Below, piece by piece: positions 1 to 5,897 of a DNA stretch of 5,897 bases. This DNA comes from Deltaproteobacteria bacterium (lineage in GTDB: Bacteria; Desulfobacterota; Dissulfuribacteria; Dissulfuribacterales; UBA3076). The notes below the pieces were generated by a model. The model saw nothing but the letters and a program-made list of their open reading frames with translations. It ran no database searches and was not told the DNA's origin. The position numbers and the translations under genes are program-made. The stretch spans positions 1 to 5,897 of the forward strand of contig JAUWHV010000176.1 of NCBI GenBank assembly GCA_030605675.1. The letters run 5' to 3'. Each line of letters opens with the position of its first letter. Within the stretch, counting starts at the first letter, position 1.

Positions 1-51
1 GATTATGTTGGCATACTCTGGAATCCATGTCCGGTGTTCAATAATAAATGA
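1..51 (+). CDS. possible 3' end of an upstream gene (partial)
   Basis: Frame 1 is open from the window edge to a TGA at 49-51 and would encode a C-terminus ending in ILWNPCPVFNNK. The stop overlaps the ribosome binding site of ilvD, a spacing typical of co-transcribed genes. Only 16 codons are visible, and frame 3 also stays open until a TAA at 42-44, so neither the frame nor the product can be settled. No family can be recognised. Confidence 0.25.
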   Translation, partial: DYVGILWNPCPVFNNK

Positions 52-63
52 GAGGAAGATATT

Positions 64-1722
64 ATGCGCAGTGACCGAATGAAAAAAGGTTTGGAGCGGG
101 CACCCCACAGGGCGCTATTTAAAGCCATGGGCTACACTGACGAGGAACTCCAAAGGCCCTTAATAGGCGTGGCCAACTCCTTCAACGAAATTATCCCCGG
201 CCACATACATCTGCGTCAGATCACAGATGCGGTCAAGGCGGGGATCCGGATGGCAGGGGGAACTCCTGTGGAATTTGGTGGGATTGGTGTCTGCGACGGT
301 ATTGCCATGAATCATTTAGGAATGCGATACTCTCTGGCCAGCAGGGAATTGATAGCTGACTCAGTCGAGCTCATGGCACAGGCCCACCCCTTTGACGGCC
401 TTGCACTTATACCGAACTGCGACAAGATAACTCCGGGTATGCTGATGGCAATGCTCAGGCTCAATATTCCTGCTATAGCCATAACCGGCGGTCCCATGCT
501 GACAGGAGACTGGAGGGGACAAAAGGTCAACCTGATTTCCGTATTTGAGGGAATAGGTCGGGTGAAGGCTGGGAATATGAGCGAGGCGGAACTCTATGAA
601 ATCGAGAATGAGGCCTGTCCTACATGTGGCTCATGTTCCGGGATGTTCACAGCAAACTCAATGAACTGTCTCGCTGAAGCCATGGGACTGGCTCTTCCGG
701 GAAGCGGCACTATTCCCGCAATATCAGCTGCCAGGATTCGCCTCGCAAAGGTCGCCGGTGCCCAGGCGGTCCGCTTAGTGGAAATGGATTTAAGGCCAAG
801 GGACGTGGCCACGCTGTCTGCCTTTAGAAATGCTATTGCCGTAGATATGGCACTGGGGTGTTCAACCAATACAGTGCTCCATGTACCTGCAATCGCTAAC
901 GAGGCAGAAGTAGATCTCCCCTTGAAAATCTTTAATGAAATCAGCGCTAAGACACCCCATCTATGCAGCATGATCCCTGCAGGACCACACAGCCTTCAGG
1001 AACTTGATCTGGCTGGAGGTATCCAGGCCATTATCAGGGAACTGGATAAACTGGGCGTCATCGATACGAATCTAAAAACGGTTACAGGCTCCACGGTTGG
1101 AAAAAATATTGAGCAGGCAGCAATAAACAATATGGATGTAATTCACCCCGTTACTGACCCCTATCACAAAGAAGGGGGCATTGCCATACTATATGGAAAC
1201 CTTGCTACTGAGGGTGCTGTAGTTAAACAGTCTGCAGTAGCTCCGGAAATGCTGAGGCACAAGGGTCCAGCCAGGATTTTTAACTCAGAGGATGAGGCAT
1301 ACGACGCTATTCTGAACGGACAAATCAAGGCCGGAGATGTAATAGTGATCCGCTATGAAGGGCCAAGAGGTGGACCGGGTATGCCTGAGATGCTCTCCCC
1401 CACGGCTGCTGTAGTTGGAATGGGACTGGACAAAGACGTCGCCCTCGTAACAGACGGCAGATTCAGTGGGGGAACCAAAGGCGCGGCTATCGGCCACATA
1501 TCACCTGAGGCTGCTGACGGAGGCACAATAGGTCTGGTCGAGGAGGGTGACACTATTGAGATCGACATCCCAGCCAGGAAATTGAGCCTTCAGGTCGCTG
1601 AAGAGGAGTTGGATCGAAGGCTAAGCTATTGGAAACCGATGGAGCCTCGCATAACTCATGGATACCTGGCACGGTATGCAAGGCAAGTAAGTAGTGCCTC
1701 CAAGGGGGCTATAGTGGAATAA
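64..1722 (+). CDS. ilvD: dihydroxy-acid dehydratase IlvD
   Basis: This cytoplasmic iron-sulfur lyase converts 2,3-dihydroxy-3-methylbutanoate and its methylpentanoate homologue to the 2-oxo acids that lead to valine/leucine and isoleucine. The 552-residue length is normal for the family. Both family signatures are present: CDKITPGMLMA near residues 119-129 and the region around GPRGGPGMPEM (433-443). By homology, C119 and C191 (in CPTCGSCSGM) are cluster ligands, D78, D120 and K121 bind Mg (the Lys carbamylated), and S468 in TDGRFSGG is the catalytic base. Residues 45-47 are PGH, as in E. coli IlvD, where the plant/mycobacterial [2Fe-2S] type has a Cys. This suggests the oxygen-labile cluster form, which would suit an anaerobe (inference). 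The ATG at 64 is supported by AGAGGAAG at 51-58 and by the MRSDRMKKG start typical of the family. No other ilv or leu gene is visible nearby. Confidence 0.98.
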   Translation: MRSDRMKKGLERAPHRALFKAMGYTDEELQRPLIGVANSFNEIIPGHIHLRQITDAVKAGIRMAGGTPVEFGGIGVCDGIAMNHLGMRYSLASRELIADSVELMAQAHPFDGLALIPNCDKITPGMLMAMLRLNIPAIAITGGPMLTGDWRGQKVNLISVFEGIGRVKAGNMSEAELYEIENEACPTCGSCSGMFTANSMNCLAEAMGLALPGSGTIPAISAARIRLAKVAGAQAVRLVEMDLRPRDVATLSAFRNAIAVDMALGCSTNTVLHVPAIANEAEVDLPLKIFNEISAKTPHLCSMIPAGPHSLQELDLAGGIQAIIRELDKLGVIDTNLKTVTGSTVGKNIEQAAINNMDVIHPVTDPYHKEGGIAILYGNLATEGAVVKQSAVAPEMLRHKGPARIFNSEDEAYDAILNGQIKAGDVIVIRYEGPRGGPGMPEMLSPTAAVVGMGLDKDVALVTDGRFSGGTKGAAIGHISPEAADGGTIGLVEEGDTIEIDIPARKLSLQVAEEELDRRLSYWKPMEPRITHGYLARYARQVSSASKGAIVE

Positions 1723-1724
1723 AT

Positions 1725-2054
1725 TTAGGAATGGTCGTGTTCCGTCTTGGGGAACCAGGTCGTATGCCAGAATCTATAAAGCTCTGAGGCTGTAACATAA
1801 CTTGAAGGGATACCGATTTTTCGGCATAACCGCAGGAGGTTATCTTTTTCACTGCATATAACATGATATGATCGGCGTCTGCGGGAATGATAGTTCTCAT
1901 GTATAGCTATATTACCGCGTTCGGCCCAGACCACTGCGCGCGGAATCTCATTAAAGGCAAAAAAGCGGATACTGAATTCCTTTTGGAGCGGTTCTATAAT
2001 ACTTTCCATATTGGAAAATGATGGTCTTTTTGGCCTTACCACAGTATTGTTCAT
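1725..2054 (-). CDS. small hypothetical protein, 109 residues
   Basis: I do not recognise this protein with confidence. It has no signal peptide or membrane segment and is rich in basic and aromatic residues, with RRRR near residues 58-61, three Trp and two Cys, so it is probably soluble and cytoplasmic. The stretch SYHVICSEKDNLLRLCRKIG followed by IPSSYV (about 62-87) faintly recalls the 'H-x-A-D-x(3)-E-L-x(2)-A-x(3)-G' part of DUF4031 proteins, but the expected HYD motif does not follow, so I do not assign that family. The ATG at 2054 is the first possible start: TAA lies seven codons upstream in frame with no ATG, GTG or TTG between. GAGG lies only two bases before the ATG, a short spacing. 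The reading frame fills nearly the whole ilvD-hisB gap, and its stop lies two bases from that of ilvD. Position and absence of a competing frame favour a real gene; a chance frame is possible. Confidence 0.55.
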   Translation of the reverse strand: MNNTVVRPKRPSFSNMESIIEPLQKEFSIRFFAFNEIPRAVVWAERGNIAIHENYHSRRRRSYHVICSEKDNLLRLCRKIGIPSSYVTASELYRFWHTTWFPKTEHDHS

Positions 2055-2136
2055 GTCCTCACGAAATATTAGTTATCACAATTCTCATCGGCCAAAAATT
2101 TAACAAACTTAAAACTGACTTGAGCAGGTGACCACC
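2055..2136. promoter_or_regulatory. divergent intergenic region with weak promoter signals
   Basis: This AT-rich spacer separates the minus-strand small gene from hisB and is the natural place for promoters in both directions. On the minus strand, TTGGCC (2090-2095) and TAATAT (2066-2071) are 18 bases apart and each match 4 of 6 consensus sigma-70 positions. A start there would give a very short leader. For hisB no convincing -35/-10 pair is visible. No clear operator palindrome was found. Confidence 0.2.
2126..2131 (+). promoter_or_regulatory. ribosome binding site that decides the hisB start
   Basis: AGGTGA matches the anti-Shine-Dalgarno sequence and lies five bases before the ATG at 2137. 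The GTG at 2128 lies inside this motif, so using GTG as the start would remove its own best binding site. The ATG three codons later is the more likely start. Confidence 0.7.
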
Positions 2137-2724
2137 ATGTCAAGAGACGCAAAGATCAGCAGGACTACAAAAGAAACCGATATAAATTTGAGTCTGAATA
2201 TAGATGGCCAAGGGAAGGCCTCCATAAACACCGGGGTGGCCTTTTTGGACCATATGTTGACACTTTGGACTGTGCATGGCTTCTTTGATCTGGATCTCAA
2301 GGCCACAGGAGATCTGGAGGTCGATGCACATCATACGGTAGAAGATATAGGGATATGTCTGGGAAAGGCTTTGGCCCAAGCCTTAGGAGACTTGAGCGGC
2401 ATAAATCGGTTTGGAAATGCTTCCGTACCTATGGAGGAAACCCTGGCTTGTGTAAGCCTCGACATCTGCAATAGGCCTTATCTGGTTTACAAAGTAAATT
2501 TTCTTACGTCCAAAACAGGGAATTTTGATACAGAACTGGTTGAGGAATTCCTGCGGGCCATGGTAGTAAATAGCGGCATGACTCTCCACGTTCAGGTACC
2601 TTATGGAAAAAACAGCCATCATATTGCAGAAGCGATCTTTAAGGCACTAGGCAGGGCTATTGATCAGGCAACACAGTTTAACCCCAGATTAATAGGCCCT
2701 CTTTCCAGCAAGGGGACGCTATAG
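2137..2724 (+). CDS. hisB: imidazoleglycerol-phosphate dehydratase HisB
   Basis: This Mn-dependent cytoplasmic enzyme dehydrates imidazole glycerol phosphate to imidazole acetol phosphate in histidine synthesis. From the ATG at 2137 it has 195 residues, the usual monofunctional size, with no HisB-N phosphatase fusion. Hallmarks in order are FLDHML (36-41), the metal-binding HHTVED (65-70), RFGNASVPMEET (91-102), the SKTGNFDTELVEEF region (125-138) and NSHHIAEAIFKALGRA (159-174). The C-terminus, LSSKGTL, resembles the common STKGVL end. The usual PMDEAL reads PMEETL here, a conservative change in an otherwise intact protein. A GTG at 2128 would add three residues (MTT), but AGGTGA at 2126-2131 and the typical MSRDAKISRTTKET start favour ATG. 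No other his gene is visible. The lipoprotein gene follows after 27 bases and is probably co-transcribed. Confidence 0.96.
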   Translation: MSRDAKISRTTKETDINLSLNIDGQGKASINTGVAFLDHMLTLWTVHGFFDLDLKATGDLEVDAHHTVEDIGICLGKALAQALGDLSGINRFGNASVPMEETLACVSLDICNRPYLVYKVNFLTSKTGNFDTELVEEFLRAMVVNSGMTLHVQVPYGKNSHHIAEAIFKALGRAIDQATQFNPRLIGPLSSKGTL

Positions 2725-2751
2725 TTTTCAGAAACAGGAGGGGTAACAGAC

Positions 2752-3462
2752 ATGAAAAGTACAAATTTTAGAACATCCCCAGCCATTTTCACTTTTTTGC
2801 TGTTATTTTGCCTGATTGCCCCTCTTTTGTTTTTACATGGGTGCAACGGATTCCTTCAAAAAAGGGATGGAACAAAGCAGACTCCGCTTCCAGTGCTAAA
2901 CCGGATTGCGGTTCTTCCAATGGACCGGGCATCTGCCCAGCCTAGTCTGGAAAGGCCGACCTGCCTCTTGAGCGGCCCTTTATCTGATGTCCACAAAATA
3001 ACGCCGGAGGCAAGCGATGAATTAACACGTCTTTTATTTCAAACTTTTCAGGGTGATCAAAGGTTCTTGATTGTGTCTGAGGGCCGGTGCATAGGTTTTT
3101 TGAATGCCCTGTTAGCCACAGATATAAAGGCTTCCGAGCTCCGGTTGATCCAGGCATTTGGCGAGGAACTCAAAGCAGATGCCGTATTGTACAGCAAGCT
3201 CTTCAGGTTTGAAGATCGCATAGGCGGACAGTATTCGGTCAAAAGGCCTGCCTCTGTGGCCTTCACCCTCCAAATAATCAGGGTTTCAGACGGAGCAACA
3301 CTTTGGCGTAATACGTTTGATGAGACACAACAGGCATTAATGGAAAATCTCCTGAAAGCCGGGATGTACAGAAAAACAGGCTTACGCTGGCTTACTGCCG
3401 CCCAACTGGCAGACTATGGCCTTAACCAGGCCGTTGACGAACTCATGAATCTCCTTCCCTGA
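2752..3462 (+). CDS. predicted outer-membrane lipoprotein of unknown function
   Basis: The 236-residue product starts with a basic N-terminus, a hydrophobic segment (about 11-28) and a lipobox LHGC ending at C31, so it should be lipidated and, with Asn at +2, sorted to the outer membrane. His at the -2 position is unusual for a lipobox. The mature part has a strand IAVLPM (52-57), an amphipathic helix and strand around residues 86-109 (ASDELTRLLFQTFQG, then FLIVSE), then LKADAVLYSKLFRF (140-153) and PASVAFTLQIIRVSDGATLW (166-185). This layout resembles the CsgG/TolB-N/LpoB-like fold of periplasm-facing lipoproteins (inference). The end (FDETQQALMENL, then WLTAAQLADYGL) resembles a conserved lipoprotein I recall from Geobacter-type genomes, with no known role. 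AGGAGGG at 2736-2742 lies nine bases before the ATG. Close spacing to hisB implies co-transcription without proving shared function. Confidence 0.85.
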   Translation: MKSTNFRTSPAIFTFLLLFCLIAPLLFLHGCNGFLQKRDGTKQTPLPVLNRIAVLPMDRASAQPSLERPTCLLSGPLSDVHKITPEASDELTRLLFQTFQGDQRFLIVSEGRCIGFLNALLATDIKASELRLIQAFGEELKADAVLYSKLFRFEDRIGGQYSVKRPASVAFTLQIIRVSDGATLWRNTFDETQQALMENLLKAGMYRKTGLRWLTAAQLADYGLNQAVDELMNLLP

Positions 3463-3520
3463 TTTCCGGCTGGATGGTAATTATTCCCTCCCTGCCAAAA
3501 AGTATGAACGGTTATGCTAA

Positions 3521-5533
3521 ATGAAAATATCAACTAGCCAGGTAGTTGAATTCCTGGAAGGCCAGCGTTTTATCTGCGCCCAATGTATCGCTAAGAAGGG
3601 AGCCAGATATCACTTGCTGACCCATCTTGGGAGGGAAATCAACCTCGCCTCCAGCCGTTTTATCCACGTATCTACACGGCAATTATCTGCTAGAGCAAGA
3701 GATATCCGCATCAAGAAACTAAACGAAATTTATGCCCGCAGAGAGGCACTGAAAGAAAAAATCAACATTCCTGAACTCTGGGAACTGGTTCAGGACGAAC
3801 AGGCACTCTGGACTCCGGAGAAACTGGCCGAACTAGCCTTTGAACAGACAGTGGAACCCGACCATGAGGCCGCCTTTATTCGAGCGGTAATAGACGATCA
3901 CACGTACTTCAAATTCAGAGAGGGGATGATAAAAGTCCAATCTCCTGAGGCTGTCAAACGAATCCTGGATCAACGTGCCAGAGAGGCAGAACGTTTTGCA
4001 CGACTTATCAGGGGAAGCCAATGGCTTGAGGACCTGTGGTCAGATAACCAATTAAAAAAGGAAAAGGCCATTAAAGAGTTTGATGACCCGGATATTTCGT
4101 TCTGGATATCAAATATCAAAGACTTCTGTATAAACGGAGACGAGTCAGAGCAAGCCGTTTTGGTTCGCGAACTGTTCAGACAGGCAGGCCTTAGCAGCCC
4201 CACCGCTCCCTTTAACACCCTTATCAAGGCAAAAATATGGGATGAAGAAGAAAATCTTGAGTTGCTTAGATATGAAATAGATACCGAGTTTTCCAAAGGG
4301 GTCATCCAACAGGCGGAAGCGCTGGCTAAATTCCCGATAGATACAAAAAAAGAAGGCCGGGAGGACCTGACCGGTCTACATACTTTTACCATAGATGGAC
4401 CGGAGAGCCTGGATCTTGATGACGCCTTGAGCTTTAGAGAGGTCAATAACGAATGGGAAATCGGTATACATATAACCGACATCGGGCTCCAGATAGAGCA
4501 CGACACCCCTTTATTTAAAGACTCAATCCAAAGAGGAACAACCATTTATTTGCCGGACCGTAAAATCTCAATGCTCCCTGAAATACTTTCCCAGGGGGCA
4601 TGGAGCCTTGAGATGGGAACGGATCGCAGGACGCTATCCTTCTTTATATACTTGGACCAGAAAGGAAACATCCTCTCCCAGCGAATAGTCCGTAGCGTAA
4701 TCAATATTAAAGAGCGCCTCACATATGAGGACGCCGAGGCAAGAATAGTAGAAGGACATCCATTTTATAATCTCTTTGAACTCTGCGTCTCCCGCCAGAC
4801 CAGGAGAATTGAAGACGGTGCCCTTCCTCTGCCCATCCCGGAACTTGTCATACAGGTTGATGAGGCTGGAGAGGTAGAAGTAGAACTTTCTCAACCCGGG
4901 CCAGGCCGTTTTCTTATAGCAGAATGCATGATTCTGGCAAATCTTGTAGCAGCCCAATTTTTAAAGAATAATGCTATTCCGGCACTTTACCGAAGCCAAC
5001 CTCCACCAAGGGACCGCATTATCTCCGGGGACGAAACAGATCTTTTGGCCAATTTCAGGCAAAGAAGACTCATCAGTAAAGGTAATCTGGGGACTGAGCC
5101 TGACATACATCACGGTCTTGGTCTGGATGTATACACCACTATAACTTCGCCATTAAGACGTGGGCTTGATCTCCTTATGCAGCAGCAGATCACATACATG
5201 CTTGCAGAAGGCAAACCGCTTCACGCAAAAGAGGACCTGATTAAATTTGCCATATACCTCCAACAGGGCCTCAATACTGCTGCTGCAGTACGCCAGGCAA
5301 GGACCCGTTACTGGCTGCTGAAACACATGGAAAAAAGGAAAGATGAGCCACTTGACGCCTGGATACTGGAAACAGGTCGCAACAGGTTGCTTGCCGTGCT
5401 TTCGGATTACCTTCTGACTGTGGAACTTCCGATAATACCGGGACAGAGGTACTCCTGGGACCAACAAGTCAAGGTGCGAATCAAAAAAGTCAACGCCAGG
5501 GAAAATATTCTAAAAATGGACTGGAGCCACTAG
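3521..5533 (+). CDS. RNase II/R-family 3'-5' exoribonuclease (RNB domain)
   Basis: The 670-residue product carries a full RNB catalytic domain (about 281-600), which degrades RNA from the 3' end using Mg. TIDGPESLDLDDAL holds D292, D298, D300 and D301 with the same spacing as E. coli RNase II D201, D207, D209 and D210. By motif, Y343 (TIYLPD), E468 (IAECMILAN) and R546 (TSPLRR) match Y253, E390 and R500. The N-terminus lacks clear paired cold-shock domains. It has a small SH3-like beta segment (1-50), a basic helical stretch (56-82) and a probable winged-helix region with LWTPEKLAELAF and YFKFREGMIKVQSPE (about 85-145), as in cyanobacterial/plastid enzymes. The C-terminal S1-like part (about 618-670) is short. 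TAA at 3518-3520 lies in frame directly before the ATG, so no longer start exists; no good ribosome binding site is seen. I leave the symbol empty because rnb and rnr cannot be told apart here. Confidence 0.92.
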   Translation: MKISTSQVVEFLEGQRFICAQCIAKKGARYHLLTHLGREINLASSRFIHVSTRQLSARARDIRIKKLNEIYARREALKEKINIPELWELVQDEQALWTPEKLAELAFEQTVEPDHEAAFIRAVIDDHTYFKFREGMIKVQSPEAVKRILDQRAREAERFARLIRGSQWLEDLWSDNQLKKEKAIKEFDDPDISFWISNIKDFCINGDESEQAVLVRELFRQAGLSSPTAPFNTLIKAKIWDEEENLELLRYEIDTEFSKGVIQQAEALAKFPIDTKKEGREDLTGLHTFTIDGPESLDLDDALSFREVNNEWEIGIHITDIGLQIEHDTPLFKDSIQRGTTIYLPDRKISMLPEILSQGAWSLEMGTDRRTLSFFIYLDQKGNILSQRIVRSVINIKERLTYEDAEARIVEGHPFYNLFELCVSRQTRRIEDGALPLPIPELVIQVDEAGEVEVELSQPGPGRFLIAECMILANLVAAQFLKNNAIPALYRSQPPPRDRIISGDETDLLANFRQRRLISKGNLGTEPDIHHGLGLDVYTTITSPLRRGLDLLMQQQITYMLAEGKPLHAKEDLIKFAIYLQQGLNTAAAVRQARTRYWLLKHMEKRKDEPLDAWILETGRNRLLAVLSDYLLTVELPIIPGQRYSWDQQVKVRIKKVNARENILKMDWSH

Positions 5534-5535
5534 GA

Positions 5536-5570
5536 ATTTGGTGATTTGGTGATTTGGTGATTTGGTGATT
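5536..5570 (+). repeat. 8-bp tandem repeat, ATTTGGTG x 4 plus ATT
   Basis: Four identical head-to-tail copies of ATTTGGTG are at 5536-5543, 5544-5551, 5552-5559 and 5560-5567, followed by a partial ATT. The array starts three bases after the ribonuclease stop codon and ends six bases before the next start codon. The perfect identity suggests a recent or actively slipping repeat. Flanks are AGGA on the left (5532-5535) and GAA on the right (5571-5573). There are no spacers, so this is not a CRISPR array. Confidence 0.97.
5564..5568 (+). promoter_or_regulatory. ribosome binding site supplied by the tandem repeat
   Basis: GGTGA spanning the end of the last repeat unit matches the anti-Shine-Dalgarno sequence and lies seven bases before the ATG at 5576. 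Each upstream unit carries the same GGTGA, giving several identical potential sites, of which only the last has good spacing. Confidence 0.5.
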
Positions 5571-5575
5571 GAATT

Positions 5576-5897
5576 ATGAAAAATAGCAATTTTCACAGAA
5601 ATATACTTGTAAGCTCAATTTTGTGTTTCGGCAGTCTGACCGGTCTGGCAGGCGCAGCAGTCTATTTTGATCCCACTCTTATGAATAACTGGATCGGCCC
5701 TGCCATTCTGGGAGCCCCTCCTGCAATTGGACTGATCTTCTATCTCATAGCAAGATCGTGGACGAATGGAATGGTTCCCTCTCAGGACCTAGAGAAAGCT
5801 GTCGAACCCGAAGAAAAGGAAACCACAATAATTCCTGAGACAGCACCGCCTCCGGACAAATCTACGGTCGATGACGACTTCAATCACCAAATTCCTC
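5576..5897 (+). CDS. small membrane protein, unknown function (partial, 3' end outside window)
   Basis: The frame is open from the ATG at 5576 to the window edge, giving 107 codons without a stop. A short basic start is followed by two hydrophobic segments, about residues 9-30 and 40-60. The first could instead be a signal peptide, since AGA-AVYF gives a possible cleavage site. The second is followed by R60. The rest is a hydrophilic, acidic and proline-rich tail (EPEEKE, PETAPPPDK, DDD) that looks disordered, so the likely layout is a membrane hairpin with a tail in the cytoplasm. I recognise no family. The last visible codons (FNHQIP) lie in an inverted copy of the intergenic repeat, so the C-terminus may come from repeat DNA. 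It follows the ribonuclease gene by 42 bases and could be on the same transcript. Confidence 0.6.
   Translation, partial: MKNSNFHRNILVSSILCFGSLTGLAGAAVYFDPTLMNNWIGPAILGAPPAIGLIFYLIARSWTNGMVPSQDLEKAVEPEEKETTIIPETAPPPDKSTVDDDFNHQIP
5879..5896 (-). repeat. inverted single-unit copy of the ATTTGGTG element
   Basis: Read on the minus strand, 5896 to 5879 is AGGAATTTGGTGATTGAA. This is the flank AGGA, one ATTTGGTG unit, then ATTGAA, exactly the left and right ends of the array at 5532-5573 but with one unit instead of four. The match comprises 15 exact bases to 5532-5546 and 14 exact bases to 5560-5573. It lies inside the open frame of the membrane protein. The window ends one base later, so further structure cannot be seen. 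Confidence 0.85.

Noticed and set aside
594..971. Minus-strand open frame inside ilvD
   Set aside because: It lies opposite highly conserved IlvD motifs, including the Cys cluster region, and shows no independent protein features.
1723..1760. Terminator after ilvD
   Set aside because: No GC-rich hairpin followed by a T-run is visible, and the region is occupied by the end of the convergent small gene.
2073..2104. Promoter for hisB from TTATCA (2073-2078) and TTTAAC (2099-2104)
   Set aside because: Each box matches only 4 of 6 consensus positions and the spacing is 20 bases, too long for a credible sigma-70 promoter.
3468..3496. Imperfect hairpin after the lipoprotein gene as an intrinsic terminator
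   Set aside because: About eight pairs form with a mismatch and an internal loop around an eight-base loop, and the bases after it are AAAAAGT rather than a T-run, so it does not fit a terminator on the + strand. On the minus strand no T-run follows either.
3970..4545. Long minus-strand open frame inside the ribonuclease gene
   Set aside because: It is antisense to the conserved RNB protein and Ser-rich in low-complexity fashion with no recognisable motif; the + strand gene fully explains the region.
4634..4957. Minus-strand open frame of about 107 codons inside the ribonuclease gene
   Set aside because: It lies opposite the conserved RNB domain and has no recognisable family features; treated as a shadow frame.
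5536..5570. CRISPR array
   Set aside because: The units are eight bases long and directly adjacent with no spacers, and no cas gene is present.

Overview
The window reads as a stretch of ordinary bacterial chromosome of medium GC content, with tightly packed genes mostly on the + strand. The protein sequences look most like those of anaerobic Desulfobacterota (the former Deltaproteobacteria, sulfate or sulfur metabolising). This is inferred from the style of the IlvD and HisB proteins and from a lipoprotein resembling one I recall from Geobacter-like genomes. It is not proven, and no rRNA or other phylogenetic marker is present.

Layout: positions 1-51 may hold the last codons of an upstream gene. 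ilvD (64-1722, dihydroxy-acid dehydratase of branched-chain amino acid synthesis) is complete. The gap between ilvD and hisB is almost filled by a small, unrecognised minus-strand gene (1725-2054). Its stop codon lies two bases from that of ilvD, and it is divergent from hisB. hisB (2137-2724, imidazoleglycerol-phosphate dehydratase of histidine synthesis) is followed after 27 bases by a gene for a predicted outer-membrane lipoprotein (2752-3462). After a further 58 bases comes a large RNase II/R-family exoribonuclease gene (3521-5533). Its architecture recalls the cyanobacterial/plastid branch of the family rather than E. coli RNase II or R. A gene for a small two-helix membrane protein starts at 5576 and is still open at the window end.

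The least ordinary part is the right edge. An 8-bp tandem repeat (ATTTGGTG, four full copies plus a partial one) fills the gap between the ribonuclease gene and the membrane-protein gene, and it supplies the ribosome binding site of the latter. A single-unit copy of the same element, with the same left and right flanking bases, lies in inverted orientation inside the reading frame at 5879-5896. This looks like a dispersed element with a variable number of units.

Functionally the genes form no obvious single pathway. ilvD and hisB are single biosynthetic genes separated from the rest of their pathways. hisB, the lipoprotein gene and the ribonuclease gene could share a transcript because of close spacing and common strand. 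I see no tRNA, rRNA, CRISPR array, insertion sequence or convincing intrinsic terminator.
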